DNA from: Oscillospiraceae bacterium
Lineage (GTDB): Bacteria > Bacillota > Clostridia > Oscillospirales > Oscillospiraceae
Direction: 5' to 3'
Assembly (NCBI GenBank): GCA_015068305.1
Contig: SVKV01000001.1
Coordinates: 62,001 to 126,000, forward strand
DNA: 64,000 bases
A program made the position numbers and the translations under genes. Shown here piece by piece: positions 7,561-15,881 of this stretch (the stretch's first letter is position 1; each line of letters opens with the position of its first letter). The notes beneath the pieces were generated by a model. It made no database searches and was not told where the DNA came from. It saw nothing but the letters and a program-made list of their open reading frames with translations.

Positions 7561-8706
7561 TTATGCCATTGCCTGGCGGAGATCTTCAATCAGATCCTGG
7601 GCGTTTTCGATGCCCACGGAAAGCCGCAGCAGGGAATCGGTGATGCCCAGTTTTTCCCGTTCTTCCTCGGGCACATCCGCGTGGGTCTGGGTGACCGGGA
7701 GGGTGATGAGGCTTTCGGGGCCGCCGAGACTTTCGGCGAAGGTGATGATCTTTACCTTCTCCAGCACCTGCAGGGCAGTCTCGTGGCTGTCCACTGCGAA
7801 GGACAGCATGGCACCGCTGCCCCGGGACTGTCTGGCATTCACTTCATAGCCCGGATGGTCCGGCAGGCCCACATAATGGACCCTGGTGACTCTGGGATGG
7901 GTCTGGAGGAATGCGGCGATGGCCCGGGCATTCTCCTGGGCCCGCTCCATCCGCACCGCCAGGGTCTTGATGCCCCGCAGCATCAGCCAGCTGTCAAAGG
8001 GGGCCAGCAGACCGCCGGTGGCGGAGGAGATCCTACGGATCCGCTGGGAAAGGGCAGCATCGGCGCAACAGACAAAACCGGCCAGGGTGTCATTGTGGCC
8101 GCCCAGATATTTGGTGCCGCTGTGGACCACCAGATCGGCTCCCAGGGCGATGGGATTCTGGAAATAGGGGCTGAGGAAGGTGTTATCCACGATCAGCAGG
8201 GCACCCTGCTTCTTTGCAAATTCGGCACAGAGCCGGATATCGGTGACGTTCATCATGGGATTGCTGGGGGTTTCAATATAGATGGCCTTCACATCGGGGG
8301 CCATGGCGGAGGCCAGGGCATCTGCATCCGCAGTGTCCACGAAATCCAGAACAAGGCCGTTTTTCCGGGAAACCAGATCAAACAGCAGCACCGTGCCGCC
8401 ATAGAGGTCGGAAGAACACACAATCCGGTCCCCGGGAGCAAAGAGCTCGAAAACTGCGGCAATGGCCGCCATGCCGGAAGTAAAGGCCACGGTATCCCCG
8501 GCGCCCTCCAGGGAGGATACGGTTTCCTCCAGGTAATTCCGGGTGGGGTTGGTCAGCCGGGTGTAGTAAAACCGGTCGGGGCTGTGGCCCAGGTCCGGGT
8601 GGGCGAAGGTGGCGGTCTGATAAATGGGCATGGAAATGCTGTCCCGGCCGTCCGGGAAGCGGTGGCTGCCGCCGTGGACGCAGCGGGTTTCCAGATTCTG
8701 ACTCAT
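7561..8706 (-). CDS. PLP-dependent trans-sulfuration enzyme (cystathionine gamma-synthase/lyase type)
   Basis: A 381-residue Cys/Met-metabolism PLP enzyme of full family length. Marks are YTRLTNPT near residue 50, the TSGMAAI segment, DNTFLSPYFQNP before the cofactor lysine, and HSGTKYLGGHND with the Schiff-base lysine at 199. The ATG at 8704-8706 has GGAGGG upstream and a clean promoter behind it. The family includes cystathionine gamma-synthase, cystathionine gamma-lyase, O-acetylhomoserine sulfhydrylase and methionine gamma-lyase, which are hard to tell apart by eye; no other methionine gene is nearby to decide. It is cytoplasmic and monocistronic. Confidence 0.9.
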   Translation of the reverse strand: MSQNLETRCVHGGSHRFPDGRDSISMPIYQTATFAHPDLGHSPDRFYYTRLTNPTRNYLEETVSSLEGAGDTVAFTSGMAAIAAVFELFAPGDRIVCSSDLYGGTVLLFDLVSRKNGLVLDFVDTADADALASAMAPDVKAIYIETPSNPMMNVTDIRLCAEFAKKQGALLIVDNTFLSPYFQNPIALGADLVVHSGTKYLGGHNDTLAGFVCCADAALSQRIRRISSATGGLLAPFDSWLMLRGIKTLAVRMERAQENARAIAAFLQTHPRVTRVHYVGLPDHPGYEVNARQSRGSGAMLSFAVDSHETALQVLEKVKIITFAESLGGPESLITLPVTQTHADVPEEEREKLGITDSLLRLSVGIENAQDLIEDLRQAMA

Positions 8707-8735
8707 AAGGATCCCTCCTGGCAGTTGTTGTGTCC

Positions 8736-8764
8736 ATGATACCCTTTTTGCCGCTGCCTGTCAA
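8736..8764 (-). promoter_or_regulatory. Promoter of the trans-sulfuration gene
   Basis: On the minus strand TTGACA (8759-8764), a 17-base spacer and TATCAT (8736-8741), 30 bases before the start codon. The leader is too short for a riboswitch. Confidence 0.8.
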
Positions 8765-8832
8765 GCTGCGGAAAACAGTTGCATTTGTGGGGCGGAGGGG
8801 GTAAAATAAGGAGCAGAAAGGCAGGTGGGGCC

Positions 8833-9690
8833 ATGAAAAAAAGAAGAAGGATCGCAGCGGTGCTGATTCTTTGCGCCCTGCTGTGTCTGGAGCTTTACCG
8901 CTCCAACCGATGCCTGGCGGTGGAGCGGGAGACGGTATATTCCGATAAGATTACGGAGCCGGTGCGGATCGTGCATCTTTCCGATCTGCATAACGCCCGG
9001 TTTGGAGAGAATAACCGGGATCTGCTGGCGGAGGTTTCCGGGCAGCAACCGGATTTGATCTTTTTTAGCGGCGATCTGGTTACCGGACATATCAAAAATA
9101 CGGATGTTGCCATGGACTTGGTGGAGGCGCTTTCGCAGATCGCACCGGTCTATGTTTCCCTGGGAAATCACGAGCAGCAGCACCAGGGAAATTTCGGCAG
9201 CGATCTGACGGGGATGCTGGAGCATCGGGGCGCCAGGGTGATGGAATTTACCTACGAAGACATTACCCTGAAGGGGCAGAACCTGCGCATCGGCGGTATC
9301 AGCGGCTACTGCGTGCCGGAAATTTACCTGTGGACCGGGGAGGCCAAGGTGCCGGAGTGTGAGTTTTTGAAGGAATTTCAGAATACGGACCGGTTTACAA
9401 TGCTGATGGCCCACATCCCGGTGAGCTGGATCCGCAACGATGCCATCAGCTACTGGGACACCGATGCGGTGTTTTCCGGACATGCCCACGGCGGCCAGTT
9501 CCGGATCCCCCTGCTGGGGGGCGCCTTTGCGCCGGACATGGGCCTTTTCCCCGGTCGTCTGGAGGGCCAGTTCCCCTCTAAAGACGGGAGCAAAACACTG
9601 ATCCTCTCCCGGGGCCTGGGAAACTCCCTGCCTATCCCCCGGCTGAACAATCCGCCCCAGATTCTGGTGGTGGAGCTGCTGCCAGGTTAA
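8833..9690 (+). CDS. Membrane-anchored metallophosphoesterase
   Basis: A 285-residue calcineurin-like phosphoesterase with an N-terminal membrane anchor (about residues 6-22). The metal-binding motifs appear in order: HLSDLHN, FSGDLVTG, LGNHE and FSGHAHGGQ. The ATG at 8833 is preferred over 8779 because AGGTGGGG lies just upstream. This YkuE-like family is often annotated as lipid or UDP-diacylglucosamine phosphohydrolase-like, but the substrate is not established for most members. It is likely to act at the outer face of the membrane. It is followed at once by a strong terminator. Confidence 0.88.
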   Translation: MKKRRRIAAVLILCALLCLELYRSNRCLAVERETVYSDKITEPVRIVHLSDLHNARFGENNRDLLAEVSGQQPDLIFFSGDLVTGHIKNTDVAMDLVEALSQIAPVYVSLGNHEQQHQGNFGSDLTGMLEHRGARVMEFTYEDITLKGQNLRIGGISGYCVPEIYLWTGEAKVPECEFLKEFQNTDRFTMLMAHIPVSWIRNDAISYWDTDAVFSGHAHGGQFRIPLLGGAFAPDMGLFPGRLEGQFPSKDGSKTLILSRGLGNSLPIPRLNNPPQILVVELLPG

Positions 9691-9699
9691 TAAAAATGA

Positions 9700-9723
9700 C
9701 CCCCACCGATTTTTCGGTGGGGG
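9700..9723. terminator. Bidirectional terminator
   Basis: A perfect 10-bp stem CCCCCACCGA / TCGGTGGGGG with a TTTT loop, between the convergent phosphoesterase and glycosyltransferase genes. Confidence 0.85.
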
Positions 9724-9731
9724 ATGATTTG

Positions 9732-10817
9732 TCAGGGACGGAAAATGGCGTTCATAGTGTCTTCCACCACGGTCTGCTTGTCAAATCGCTCTTCCATTCT
9801 TCTGCGGCCTGCAAGGCCCATCTCCATACGGGCTTCCCGGGGCAGCTGGGCGATTTTTTTCATGGCTTCATAGAGGCCGTATTTATCCCGGGGCCGGCAG
9901 GTAAAGCCGCTGCGGCCCTCGTCCACAGCCTCCCGGCAGCCGGGGATGTAGCTGGTGACCAGTGGCCGGCCGGTGGCGGCGGCCTCCAGAAGGACATTGC
10001 TCATGCCCTCGTGGTAGCTGGGCAGCACCACACAGTCTGCTGCCGCATAATGGGGCCGGGGATCCTGCTGAAAACCGTGGAAGGTGGCAATGCCCTGTTC
10101 GCACAGCGCATCAATCTGCTCCTTATAGGAATCCTCGAAGAAGCCCACCAGATCCAGGTGGATGTCAAAGCAGTCATCGTAGAGCATTTTCACGGCGGCC
10201 AGAAGCTCATCCACGCCCTTTTCCTTCATCAGCCGGCCCAGGAACAGGAACCGGATGGGATCGTTTTCGGGATAAGGCTGGAGGGTGTAGTGCTGCAGAT
10301 TGATGCCGGCACCGGAAAGCAGCACCTGCTGGGCGGCGGTGGTGACTTGCCTTTCCAGGAAGAATTCCGCATTTCCGGCATTTTCAAAGAATACGGCCTT
10401 GGCTTTTTTCAGGGCGGTGCGGTACATGACCGTCACGATCCGGCTGATAACGGGGCTCTGGAAGGCGGTGCCCAGGCCTGTGATGTTGACACAGTAGGGG
10501 ATCTTCAGAAGCCGGCAGGCAAAGCCGCCGTAGATATTGGGCTTGATGGAATAGGTAACCACCATGTCGGGCTTCTCGGTTTTCAGAAGGTCCCGGTACT
10601 GCCGGAACAGCTGCAGATCCCGGAACGGGTTGATGCCCCGGCGGTCCACCGGGATGTCGATGAGTTTGCAGCCCAAGGCCCGGAAATCCTCGATATGATC
10701 CCCGAAGGGCACACCCAGGGTCACCTCCATGCCGCTTTGCAGCATGGTCTGGATCAGCTCCCGGCGGAACTGCCACAGCATGAAGGAATGGTTCGATAAA
10801 ATCAGAATGCGCTTCAT
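9732..10817 (-). CDS. Glycosyltransferase family 4 (exopolysaccharide)
   Basis: A 361-residue GT-B glycosyltransferase. The N-terminal half begins KRILILSNHSF and includes the acceptor-side motif VVTYSIKPNIYGG. The C-terminal half has the nucleotide-sugar-binding GRLMKEKG loop and the PSYHEGMSNVLLEA motif with the conserved EX7E-type glutamates. The ATG at 10817, with GGGAGAG upstream, is chosen over the longer frame because that would overlap the preceding gene. It follows the priming transferase by 5 bases, so it probably adds the second sugar to undecaprenyl-PP-sugar in capsule or exopolysaccharide synthesis on the cytoplasmic face. Confidence 0.88.
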   Translation of the reverse strand: MKRILILSNHSFMLWQFRRELIQTMLQSGMEVTLGVPFGDHIEDFRALGCKLIDIPVDRRGINPFRDLQLFRQYRDLLKTEKPDMVVTYSIKPNIYGGFACRLLKIPYCVNITGLGTAFQSPVISRIVTVMYRTALKKAKAVFFENAGNAEFFLERQVTTAAQQVLLSGAGINLQHYTLQPYPENDPIRFLFLGRLMKEKGVDELLAAVKMLYDDCFDIHLDLVGFFEDSYKEQIDALCEQGIATFHGFQQDPRPHYAAADCVVLPSYHEGMSNVLLEAAATGRPLVTSYIPGCREAVDEGRSGFTCRPRDKYGLYEAMKKIAQLPREARMEMGLAGRRRMEERFDKQTVVEDTMNAIFRP

Positions 10818-10822
10818 AGGAT

Positions 10823-11476
10823 TTACTCTCCCTTTTTGGCACCGGTGCCGCCCTCTACCACACCCTTGGCGGAGAAGACTGCCAGAAAGGTGCCGAAGAA
10901 GCATTTCAGATCCATCACAGGCCCCAGTCTGCGGACATATTCTCCGTCCAGGGCTGCCTTGACGGGGATCTCCAGCTCGTCGCGGCCGTTGATCTGGGCC
11001 CAGCCTGTCAGGCCCGGACGGACCTGGTGGGCACCGTACTTTTCCCGCTCCTCGATCAGATCAAACTGGTTCCACAGCGCCGGACGGGGACCCACCAGGG
11101 ACATATGGCCCATCAGGATGTTGAGGATCTGGGGCAGCTCGTCCAGGCTGGATTTGCGCAGGAAGCGGCCCACACGGGTGATGTACTGCTCCGGATTCTG
11201 GAGCAGATGGGTGGGCATATCCCGGGGCGTTTCGGATTTCATAGTACGGAATTTGAGCATATAGAAGGTTTTCTGATCCTTGCCGATGCGCTTCTGACGG
11301 AAGAAAACGGGACCGGGATCGTCGATTTTAATGACGATCATCAGAATCAGCATGGGCACAGACAGAATCACAAGACCTGCCAGGGACAGAAGAAAGTCCA
11401 GGGCATACTTAAATTTCAGATAGAGCCTCTGACCGGAAGTCAGAGGGCAATTCTGAACAGATTCGGTGGGATTCAC
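10823..11476 (-). CDS. Undecaprenyl-phosphate sugar phosphotransferase (priming enzyme)
   Basis: About 217 residues of the bacterial sugar transferase family (PF02397), the short WcaJ/CpsE-C type. A membrane hairpin lies near residues 22-50, then the conserved FFRQKRIGKD, FYMLKFRTMK, LRKSSLDELPQ, GHMSLVGPRP and RPGLTGWAQINGRD motifs. A GTG start at 11476 with GAGGTG seven bases upstream is chosen, since the open frame above it passes through the promoter. It transfers a sugar-1-phosphate to undecaprenyl phosphate to begin polysaccharide assembly. It forms a two-gene operon with the GT4 gene. Confidence 0.9.
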   Translation of the reverse strand: MNPTESVQNCPLTSGQRLYLKFKYALDFLLSLAGLVILSVPMLILMIVIKIDDPGPVFFRQKRIGKDQKTFYMLKFRTMKSETPRDMPTHLLQNPEQYITRVGRFLRKSSLDELPQILNILMGHMSLVGPRPALWNQFDLIEEREKYGAHQVRPGLTGWAQINGRDELEIPVKAALDGEYVRRLGPVMDLKCFFGTFLAVFSAKGVVEGGTGAKKGE

Positions 11477-11531
11477 GTGGCAACACCTCGATAAGTTGTG
11501 GAAATGGAGAAAAAACCCGATATTTGCAAAC

Positions 11532-11560
11532 ATTATACTCCAAAATATACAATCTGTCAA
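11532..11560 (-). promoter_or_regulatory. Promoter of the priming transferase-GT4 operon
   Basis: On the minus strand TTGACA (11555-11560), a 17-base spacer and TATAAT (11532-11537), a full consensus, 56 bases before the GTG start. Confidence 0.9.
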
Positions 11561-11590
11561 TGTTTGAAAAACCTCCGGCGGGGACCGGCC

Positions 11591-11619
11591 TTGACAAAGC
11601 GGGCCTTTGTCGGTATGAT
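11591..11619 (+). promoter_or_regulatory. Promoter of the S26-like peptidase
   Basis: TTGACA (11591-11596), a 17-base spacer and TATGAT (11614-11619), 25 bases before the ATG. It is divergent from the exopolysaccharide promoter. Confidence 0.85.
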
Positions 11620-11644
11620 GATGCTGAAACAGGAGGGGAAAACC

Positions 11645-12094
11645 ATGGCGAAAATTGTGGATACAAAGGAATATCTGGATATGGTCTGCGGCCTGCTCCG
11701 GGAGGGACACACCAAGGTGCCTGTGACGGTGGCGGGAAGCAGCATGACACCCTTCCTGCATCACGGAGATACGGTGTATTTAAATCCGGTGCAGCAGCCG
11801 CCGAAAAAAGGCGATATCGTGCTGTACACCCGGCCCGGCGGGAAATACATTCTCCACCGGGTGGTGGAGGTCCGCAGGGACGGCAGCTATATCATGCTGG
11901 GTGACTGCCAGACGGAACGGGAGTGGATCGAAAGCGCCGATTCCATCCACGGCCTGGTGGTCTGCGCCCTTCACAAAGGGCAGATGCTGACCCCGGAATC
12001 CCCCCGGTGGCGCTTTTTTGCCACGGTTTGGCTCCATGTGGTGCCGGCCCGGCAGGCGATCATGAAAAGCTGGAAGATCATTGCCCGGAAATAA
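11645..12094 (+). CDS. S24/S26-like peptidase with Ser/His dyad
   Basis: A 149-residue protein with a signal-peptidase fold. The nucleophile is Ser33 in VAGSSMTPFLHHGD; the second box KGDIVLY and the third box ILHRVVEV follow. In bacterial SPase I a lysine sits where His71 lies here; a His in this place is the feature of the Sec11/SipW branch. Unlike classical enzymes there is no N-terminal membrane segment. Start ATG 11645 has AGGAGG upstream and a consensus promoter. The gene lies between two exopolysaccharide operons. The substrate is unknown; a role in polysaccharide-linked protein maturation is only a guess. Confidence 0.75.
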   Translation: MAKIVDTKEYLDMVCGLLREGHTKVPVTVAGSSMTPFLHHGDTVYLNPVQQPPKKGDIVLYTRPGGKYILHRVVEVRRDGSYIMLGDCQTEREWIESADSIHGLVVCALHKGQMLTPESPRWRFFATVWLHVVPARQAIMKSWKIIARK

Positions 12095-12113
12095 CCGAAG
12101 CGGTAAAAAGAAG

Positions 12114-12145
12114 CCCGCTGCACGAGATTTGTGCAGCGGGTTTTT
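12114..12145. terminator. Rho-independent terminator
   Basis: A 10-bp stem CCCGCTGCAC / GTGCAGCGGG with a 7-base loop and TTTTT. It ends the peptidase gene and can also serve the convergent kinase operon. Confidence 0.9.
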
Positions 12146-12146
12146 G

Positions 12147-13553
12147 TTATTGTTTGCCGTATTTTTTAGAGTAGCCGTAACCGTAGCCGTCGTGGGTCTG
12201 AAGCCGGGGAACACTGTTGACGATGCAGCCGGAAATGGAAACACCCTGCTGGTGCAGTGCGGTGATGGAGTCGCTGATGAGCATCCGGTGGGCACCGCCG
12301 ATCTTGACCACATACAAAATGCAGTGGGCATGGCGGCAGAGGGACCGGGTGTCGGAAACGATGCCGCAGGGGGGCGTGTCGATCACCACATAGTCATAGG
12401 TTTCGGACAGCTCCCCGATGATCCGGTTCATGGCCTTGGGGTCAATGCTGTAGTGGCGCTTCTGGGTGGAGCCGCCGGAAATATAGTGCAGGTCAGAGCC
12501 GGGCAGCTGCCGGATGGCCTCGGACAGGGGTGCCTGGGGATTGTGCAGGCAGAACAGAAGTCCCTTGCCGCCAACCTCCTTGGGAGCAAACAGCCGCAGA
12601 ACGCTCTGCTTGCGCAGGTCCGCATCCACCAGAATCACCCGGTGGCCTTCTGCTGCCAGGGACTGGGCCAGGTTGCAGGAGATGGTGGTTTTGCCCTCTC
12701 CGGGGACGGTGCTGGTCAGCAGGATCACATTGCCGCCGGCCTGCTCAGCGGCCTTCCGGACCTTGGTCCGGAGACTGCGCATGGCCTCGGCCAGCCGGGG
12801 ATTGGTCTCGGCGGAGATCAGCACAGGGCCTGCCTTGCGGCGCTTGCGCTGGGTCACCTGGGGCAGCTTGCCCAGAATGGGCAGATTGATGAGCTTTTTC
12901 AGCTCGTCGGCATTGCTGACGGTCTGGTTCAGAACAGAAAGCCCGGCGATGATCAGCAGACCCAGGGCCAGACCCTTCATGGCACCGCCGGTCCAGTCCC
13001 GGGAAGCCACAGGCTGATTGACCGGCTTCGTGGGAACCTTGGGCTCCTGCCGGATCTGGATGGTGGGATTGTCCACCAGATAAACCGCAGCCTGGGGATA
13101 GGCTGCCAGAACCGCGTTGAGAATGTCGTAGGCATCCTGGGGATCGGAGCTGGTGACGCTCAGCTGCACCAGATTGGTGCCCTCCAGGAAATCCGCGGAG
13201 ATGGAGCCGTTGATGTAGCCGTCCTCCAGCTGGGCCACGATCAGGTCCTGCATATATTCCATGGACAGCAGATCCGGGAAGGTCTTTGCCATGGTCTGGG
13301 CAGCGGCACTGTCGGAATAAAAGGTGCCGCCGGAGAAAATATCCTTGTGATCGTAGGAAGAACCCACGGAGAAGAGACACTCGCTGCGGTAAATGGGAGA
13401 GAAGCGGACCTGCCCGGAGAAGTAGTCCCTGGCACCCAGAAGGACGGCCAGCACCACAGGGATGATCCACAGACGGCGGAACACTTTCAGAAAGCGCTCG
13501 ATCATACCCAGGGCATCCACAGGGGTGGGAGCATTGTTATGGGAGGAATCCAT
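12147..13553 (-). CDS. BY-kinase with Wzz domain (CpsCD fusion), copy 2
   Basis: A 468-residue fusion of a chain-length-determinant transmembrane domain and a bacterial tyrosine kinase. Membrane segments lie at about residues 28-42 and 193-210, bracketing the extracytoplasmic Wzz part. The kinase has Walker A STVPGEGKTT (Lys288), Walker A' VILVDADLRK and Walker B VVIDTPP. The C-terminus is a modest tyrosine cluster (GYGYGYSKKYGKQ), the autophosphorylation tail. It controls polysaccharide length and export, opposed by the CpsB-type phosphatase in the same operon. It follows another BY-kinase by 17 bases, an unusual tandem. Confidence 0.9.
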   Translation of the reverse strand: MDSSHNNAPTPVDALGMIERFLKVFRRLWIIPVVLAVLLGARDYFSGQVRFSPIYRSECLFSVGSSYDHKDIFSGGTFYSDSAAAQTMAKTFPDLLSMEYMQDLIVAQLEDGYINGSISADFLEGTNLVQLSVTSSDPQDAYDILNAVLAAYPQAAVYLVDNPTIQIRQEPKVPTKPVNQPVASRDWTGGAMKGLALGLLIIAGLSVLNQTVSNADELKKLINLPILGKLPQVTQRKRRKAGPVLISAETNPRLAEAMRSLRTKVRKAAEQAGGNVILLTSTVPGEGKTTISCNLAQSLAAEGHRVILVDADLRKQSVLRLFAPKEVGGKGLLFCLHNPQAPLSEAIRQLPGSDLHYISGGSTQKRHYSIDPKAMNRIIGELSETYDYVVIDTPPCGIVSDTRSLCRHAHCILYVVKIGGAHRMLISDSITALHQQGVSISGCIVNSVPRLQTHDGYGYGYSKKYGKQ

Positions 13554-13570
13554 GTAAGCACCGTCCTTTC

Positions 13571-15025
13571 TTAAGATTGCTTCTTACGGTTTTTGGAACC
13601 GTAGCCATAGCCGTAACCGTAGCCATAGCCGTAGCCGTAACCGTAGCCGTAACCGTAGCCGTAGCTCTGGCCCTCGGTGACGGAGCTGGTCATATCGTTG
13701 AGGATGCAGCCCAGGAAACGGGACTTGGCGCTGCGCAGGGTGTCTGCCGCATCATTGATGTCGCAGGCGGGAGTCCGGTCCTGGCGGACCACCAGCATGC
13801 TGGCGTCCACATTGTCCAGCAGCACCTCCGCATCGGCAAAGTAGCCCATGGGGGGTGTGTCGATGATGACCACATCGAAGATCCGCAGCTGATTCAGCAG
13901 GATTTCCATGGAACTGCCGGACAGCAGCTCGGTGCAGCGCTTGTCGGGACCGGCGGGCAGCAGCATGTAAAGGCCCAGCTGCTCGTGACGGACCACACTC
14001 TGCATCAGACTGTCCCGGGTCAGAGGCTGACTCAGCAGCCGGTTCAGAGGAACCTTCGGAATGTATTTGCCCCCAAAGAATTTGCTCAGACTGGGATTGC
14101 GCAGGTCGCAGTCCACCACAGCCACCCGCTTGCCCCGCATGGCCATGGCGGCGGCCACATTGCCGGCAATGGTGGATTTGCCTTCGTTTTCGCTGACACC
14201 GGTGACCAGGAAAATTTTGGAGCCGTTGGCGGCGGCATCATTTTCCAGGCTGGTGCAGATGGTATTGATCTGCTCGGAATAGGCAAAGCTGGTGGTGGGA
14301 GCAAAGACCTGCAGGGGGGCATTGACTTTGAGGCTGCGCAGGGAGAAACGGCGGCGGACCCGGTAGACCGTGGCCAGAATGTTGGCGTCCAGCAGATGAC
14401 GGGCGGCGCTTCGGGTCTGGACGGTCTCTCTGCGGATGTGGATCCAGCAGACCAGCATGCCCATCAGCACAGCGCCAACCAAAGCGGCCTGCTTGGCAGC
14501 GGAGGCGGAGTTGACATAGTTGATGGGATGGGTGGAAACTGCCGGGTCCCGGATCACCTGCATCACACAGTCGGTGGAGATATACTCCACTACGGTGGGG
14601 AACACCTGCTGCAGGGCCCGGATGGTCAGAAAGGAAGTTTCCGGAGAGTCGGAAACCACGGTGACGATGACCATGTTGCTGTCACCCACCTGGGAGGCGG
14701 AGATGGTGCCGTCGAAGTCCTCCAGCTTGGGGTCGTGGGAACGGACTTCACCCATGACCAGCTCCGTGGAGAGCATCTGGGTCATGACGGAGGTCAGCTC
14801 CGATGCGGCGGCCTGGTTGCTGTAGCTGTAGGAGGAGATGTTCCGGGCCATGACCGCGTAGGTCATGGTGGCGCGGTACTGGGGAACGTAGCCCCGCTGC
14901 ATATACAGGGAGGTGCCCATGGCGCAGATCAGCGCAGCGGCCACCAGCATCCACAGATTCCGGATCAGGGTTCCCAGCAGGCAGCGGATGGAAATGTCGG
15001 ATAATTTAAACTGTCGCAAATTCAT
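13571..15025 (-). CDS. BY-kinase with Wzz domain and (Tyr-Gly)11 tail, copy 1
   Basis: A 484-residue CpsC/CpsD-type fusion. A membrane segment near residues 24-40 and another near 180-200 flank the Wzz portion. The kinase domain has the Walker A variant GVSENEGKST (Lys283), A' VAVVDCDLRN and Walker B VVIIDTPP. The tail is extraordinary: eleven consecutive Tyr-Gly dipeptides before a basic end (SKNRKKQS), encoded by a hexanucleotide repeat. The tail should be the multi-site autophosphorylation target. The ATG has GGAGG upstream. Repeat slippage would lengthen or shorten the tail in frame. Confidence 0.92.
   Translation of the reverse strand: MNLRQFKLSDISIRCLLGTLIRNLWMLVAAALICAMGTSLYMQRGYVPQYRATMTYAVMARNISSYSYSNQAAASELTSVMTQMLSTELVMGEVRSHDPKLEDFDGTISASQVGDSNMVIVTVVSDSPETSFLTIRALQQVFPTVVEYISTDCVMQVIRDPAVSTHPINYVNSASAAKQAALVGAVLMGMLVCWIHIRRETVQTRSAARHLLDANILATVYRVRRRFSLRSLKVNAPLQVFAPTTSFAYSEQINTICTSLENDAAANGSKIFLVTGVSENEGKSTIAGNVAAAMAMRGKRVAVVDCDLRNPSLSKFFGGKYIPKVPLNRLLSQPLTRDSLMQSVVRHEQLGLYMLLPAGPDKRCTELLSGSSMEILLNQLRIFDVVIIDTPPMGYFADAEVLLDNVDASMLVVRQDRTPACDINDAADTLRSAKSRFLGCILNDMTSSVTEGQSYGYGYGYGYGYGYGYGYGYGYGSKNRKKQS
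13598..13663 (-). repeat. Hexanucleotide array encoding (Tyr-Gly)11
   Basis: Eleven 6-bp units of the form TAY-GGY on the minus strand, with small silent variation (TAC/TAT and GGC/GGT). Each unit adds one Tyr-Gly pair to the kinase tail, so changes in copy number keep the frame. Confidence 0.9.
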
Positions 15026-15038
15026 TTCTGCCGCCTCC

Positions 15039-15854
15039 TTACTCCACCACCACAGTCAGCGCGGACTGGATGACGGTATTGTCCTGGTGGTAGGTATAGA
15101 TCACATGGTAGCAGCCGGGCTTGGAGGTATCCACCGTACCGGAGATGGCTACATCCTGGGTGTCGCCCCGGGTTTCGTCGATGCCGCTGCCCAGTTCCAC
15201 CCGCGTCAAGTGGCTGCGGGGATTAAAGGAGGCACCCTGCTCCAGATAAATGAGATAGGAATCCAGCACCACCCGGCCCTGGTAGCGGCTGTCCTGCTGG
15301 ATGATGGGCAGGCTCACCCGGGCGGTGTCGCCGGCGGAATTGGTCACCTGCAGATCAACAGTATAAACGGAGGCGATGTCGGTTTCGGTCAGATAGGACA
15401 CCCGGACGGAGCCGGTGATGTCCCCATCCAGTACATCCTCCACCAGCAGCCGGTCCAGCAGGGCCACAGGCTCGTTGGGTGTATAGACCAGGGGTTCCAG
15501 GATCTGGAACCGGGGGGGCACATAGTCCGTATACCGGATGGTCCGGGTCAGACTGCCCACATTGTTGTCGCTGTCGAAGACCAGGTAATTGACCCGGGCG
15601 GAGCCGCCGACCATTTTGGAAATGCTGGAGATCAGAATGTTTCCGGTCAGATCACCGTCCTGTTTGTCTTTGGCGGTGACACCCTGAAGCAGGACACTTT
15701 CTCCGTCGGAAACGGAAATATCCAGCGTATCGCTGTCACAGGTCAGCACGGGGCCGATGTCGGAGCCCAGGAGCTGGAGGGAAACGGTGGAGAAGCCGTA
15801 CAGGCCCGTTACCACCAGAAGGGTCAGAATGAGCAGGATTCTTAATTTCTTCAT
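15039..15854 (-). CDS. Membrane-anchored Ig-like repeat protein
   Basis: A 271-residue protein with an N-terminal membrane anchor or signal (residues 3-22) and beta-sandwich repeats. Two similar blocks share the pattern V.AKDKQDGDLTG and VEDVLDGDITG, each leading into a strand with Y and ending in a Y-x-V/I-x-D motif, as in DUF5011/cadherin-like bacterial domains. No enzyme motif is visible. It sits between the CpsB-type phosphatase and the first BY-kinase, with short gaps, so it probably has an extracytoplasmic structural or sensing role in polysaccharide export. AGGAG precedes its ATG. Confidence 0.7.
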   Translation of the reverse strand: MKKLRILLILTLLVVTGLYGFSTVSLQLLGSDIGPVLTCDSDTLDISVSDGESVLLQGVTAKDKQDGDLTGNILISSISKMVGGSARVNYLVFDSDNNVGSLTRTIRYTDYVPPRFQILEPLVYTPNEPVALLDRLLVEDVLDGDITGSVRVSYLTETDIASVYTVDLQVTNSAGDTARVSLPIIQQDSRYQGRVVLDSYLIYLEQGASFNPRSHLTRVELGSGIDETRGDTQDVAISGTVDTSKPGCYHVIYTYHQDNTVIQSALTVVVE

Positions 15855-15881
15855 AATTACTCCTGAAAATAGTGTTTTGGG

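Noticed and set aside
8707..8832. SAM riboswitch or T-box ahead of the trans-sulfuration gene
   Set aside because: The transcript leader between promoter and start is only about 20-25 bases long.
9883..11764. Extended N-termini for the two exopolysaccharide transferases
   Set aside because: The longer frames overlap neighbouring genes or run through the consensus promoter at 11532-11560; internal starts with good ribosome sites fit the family lengths.
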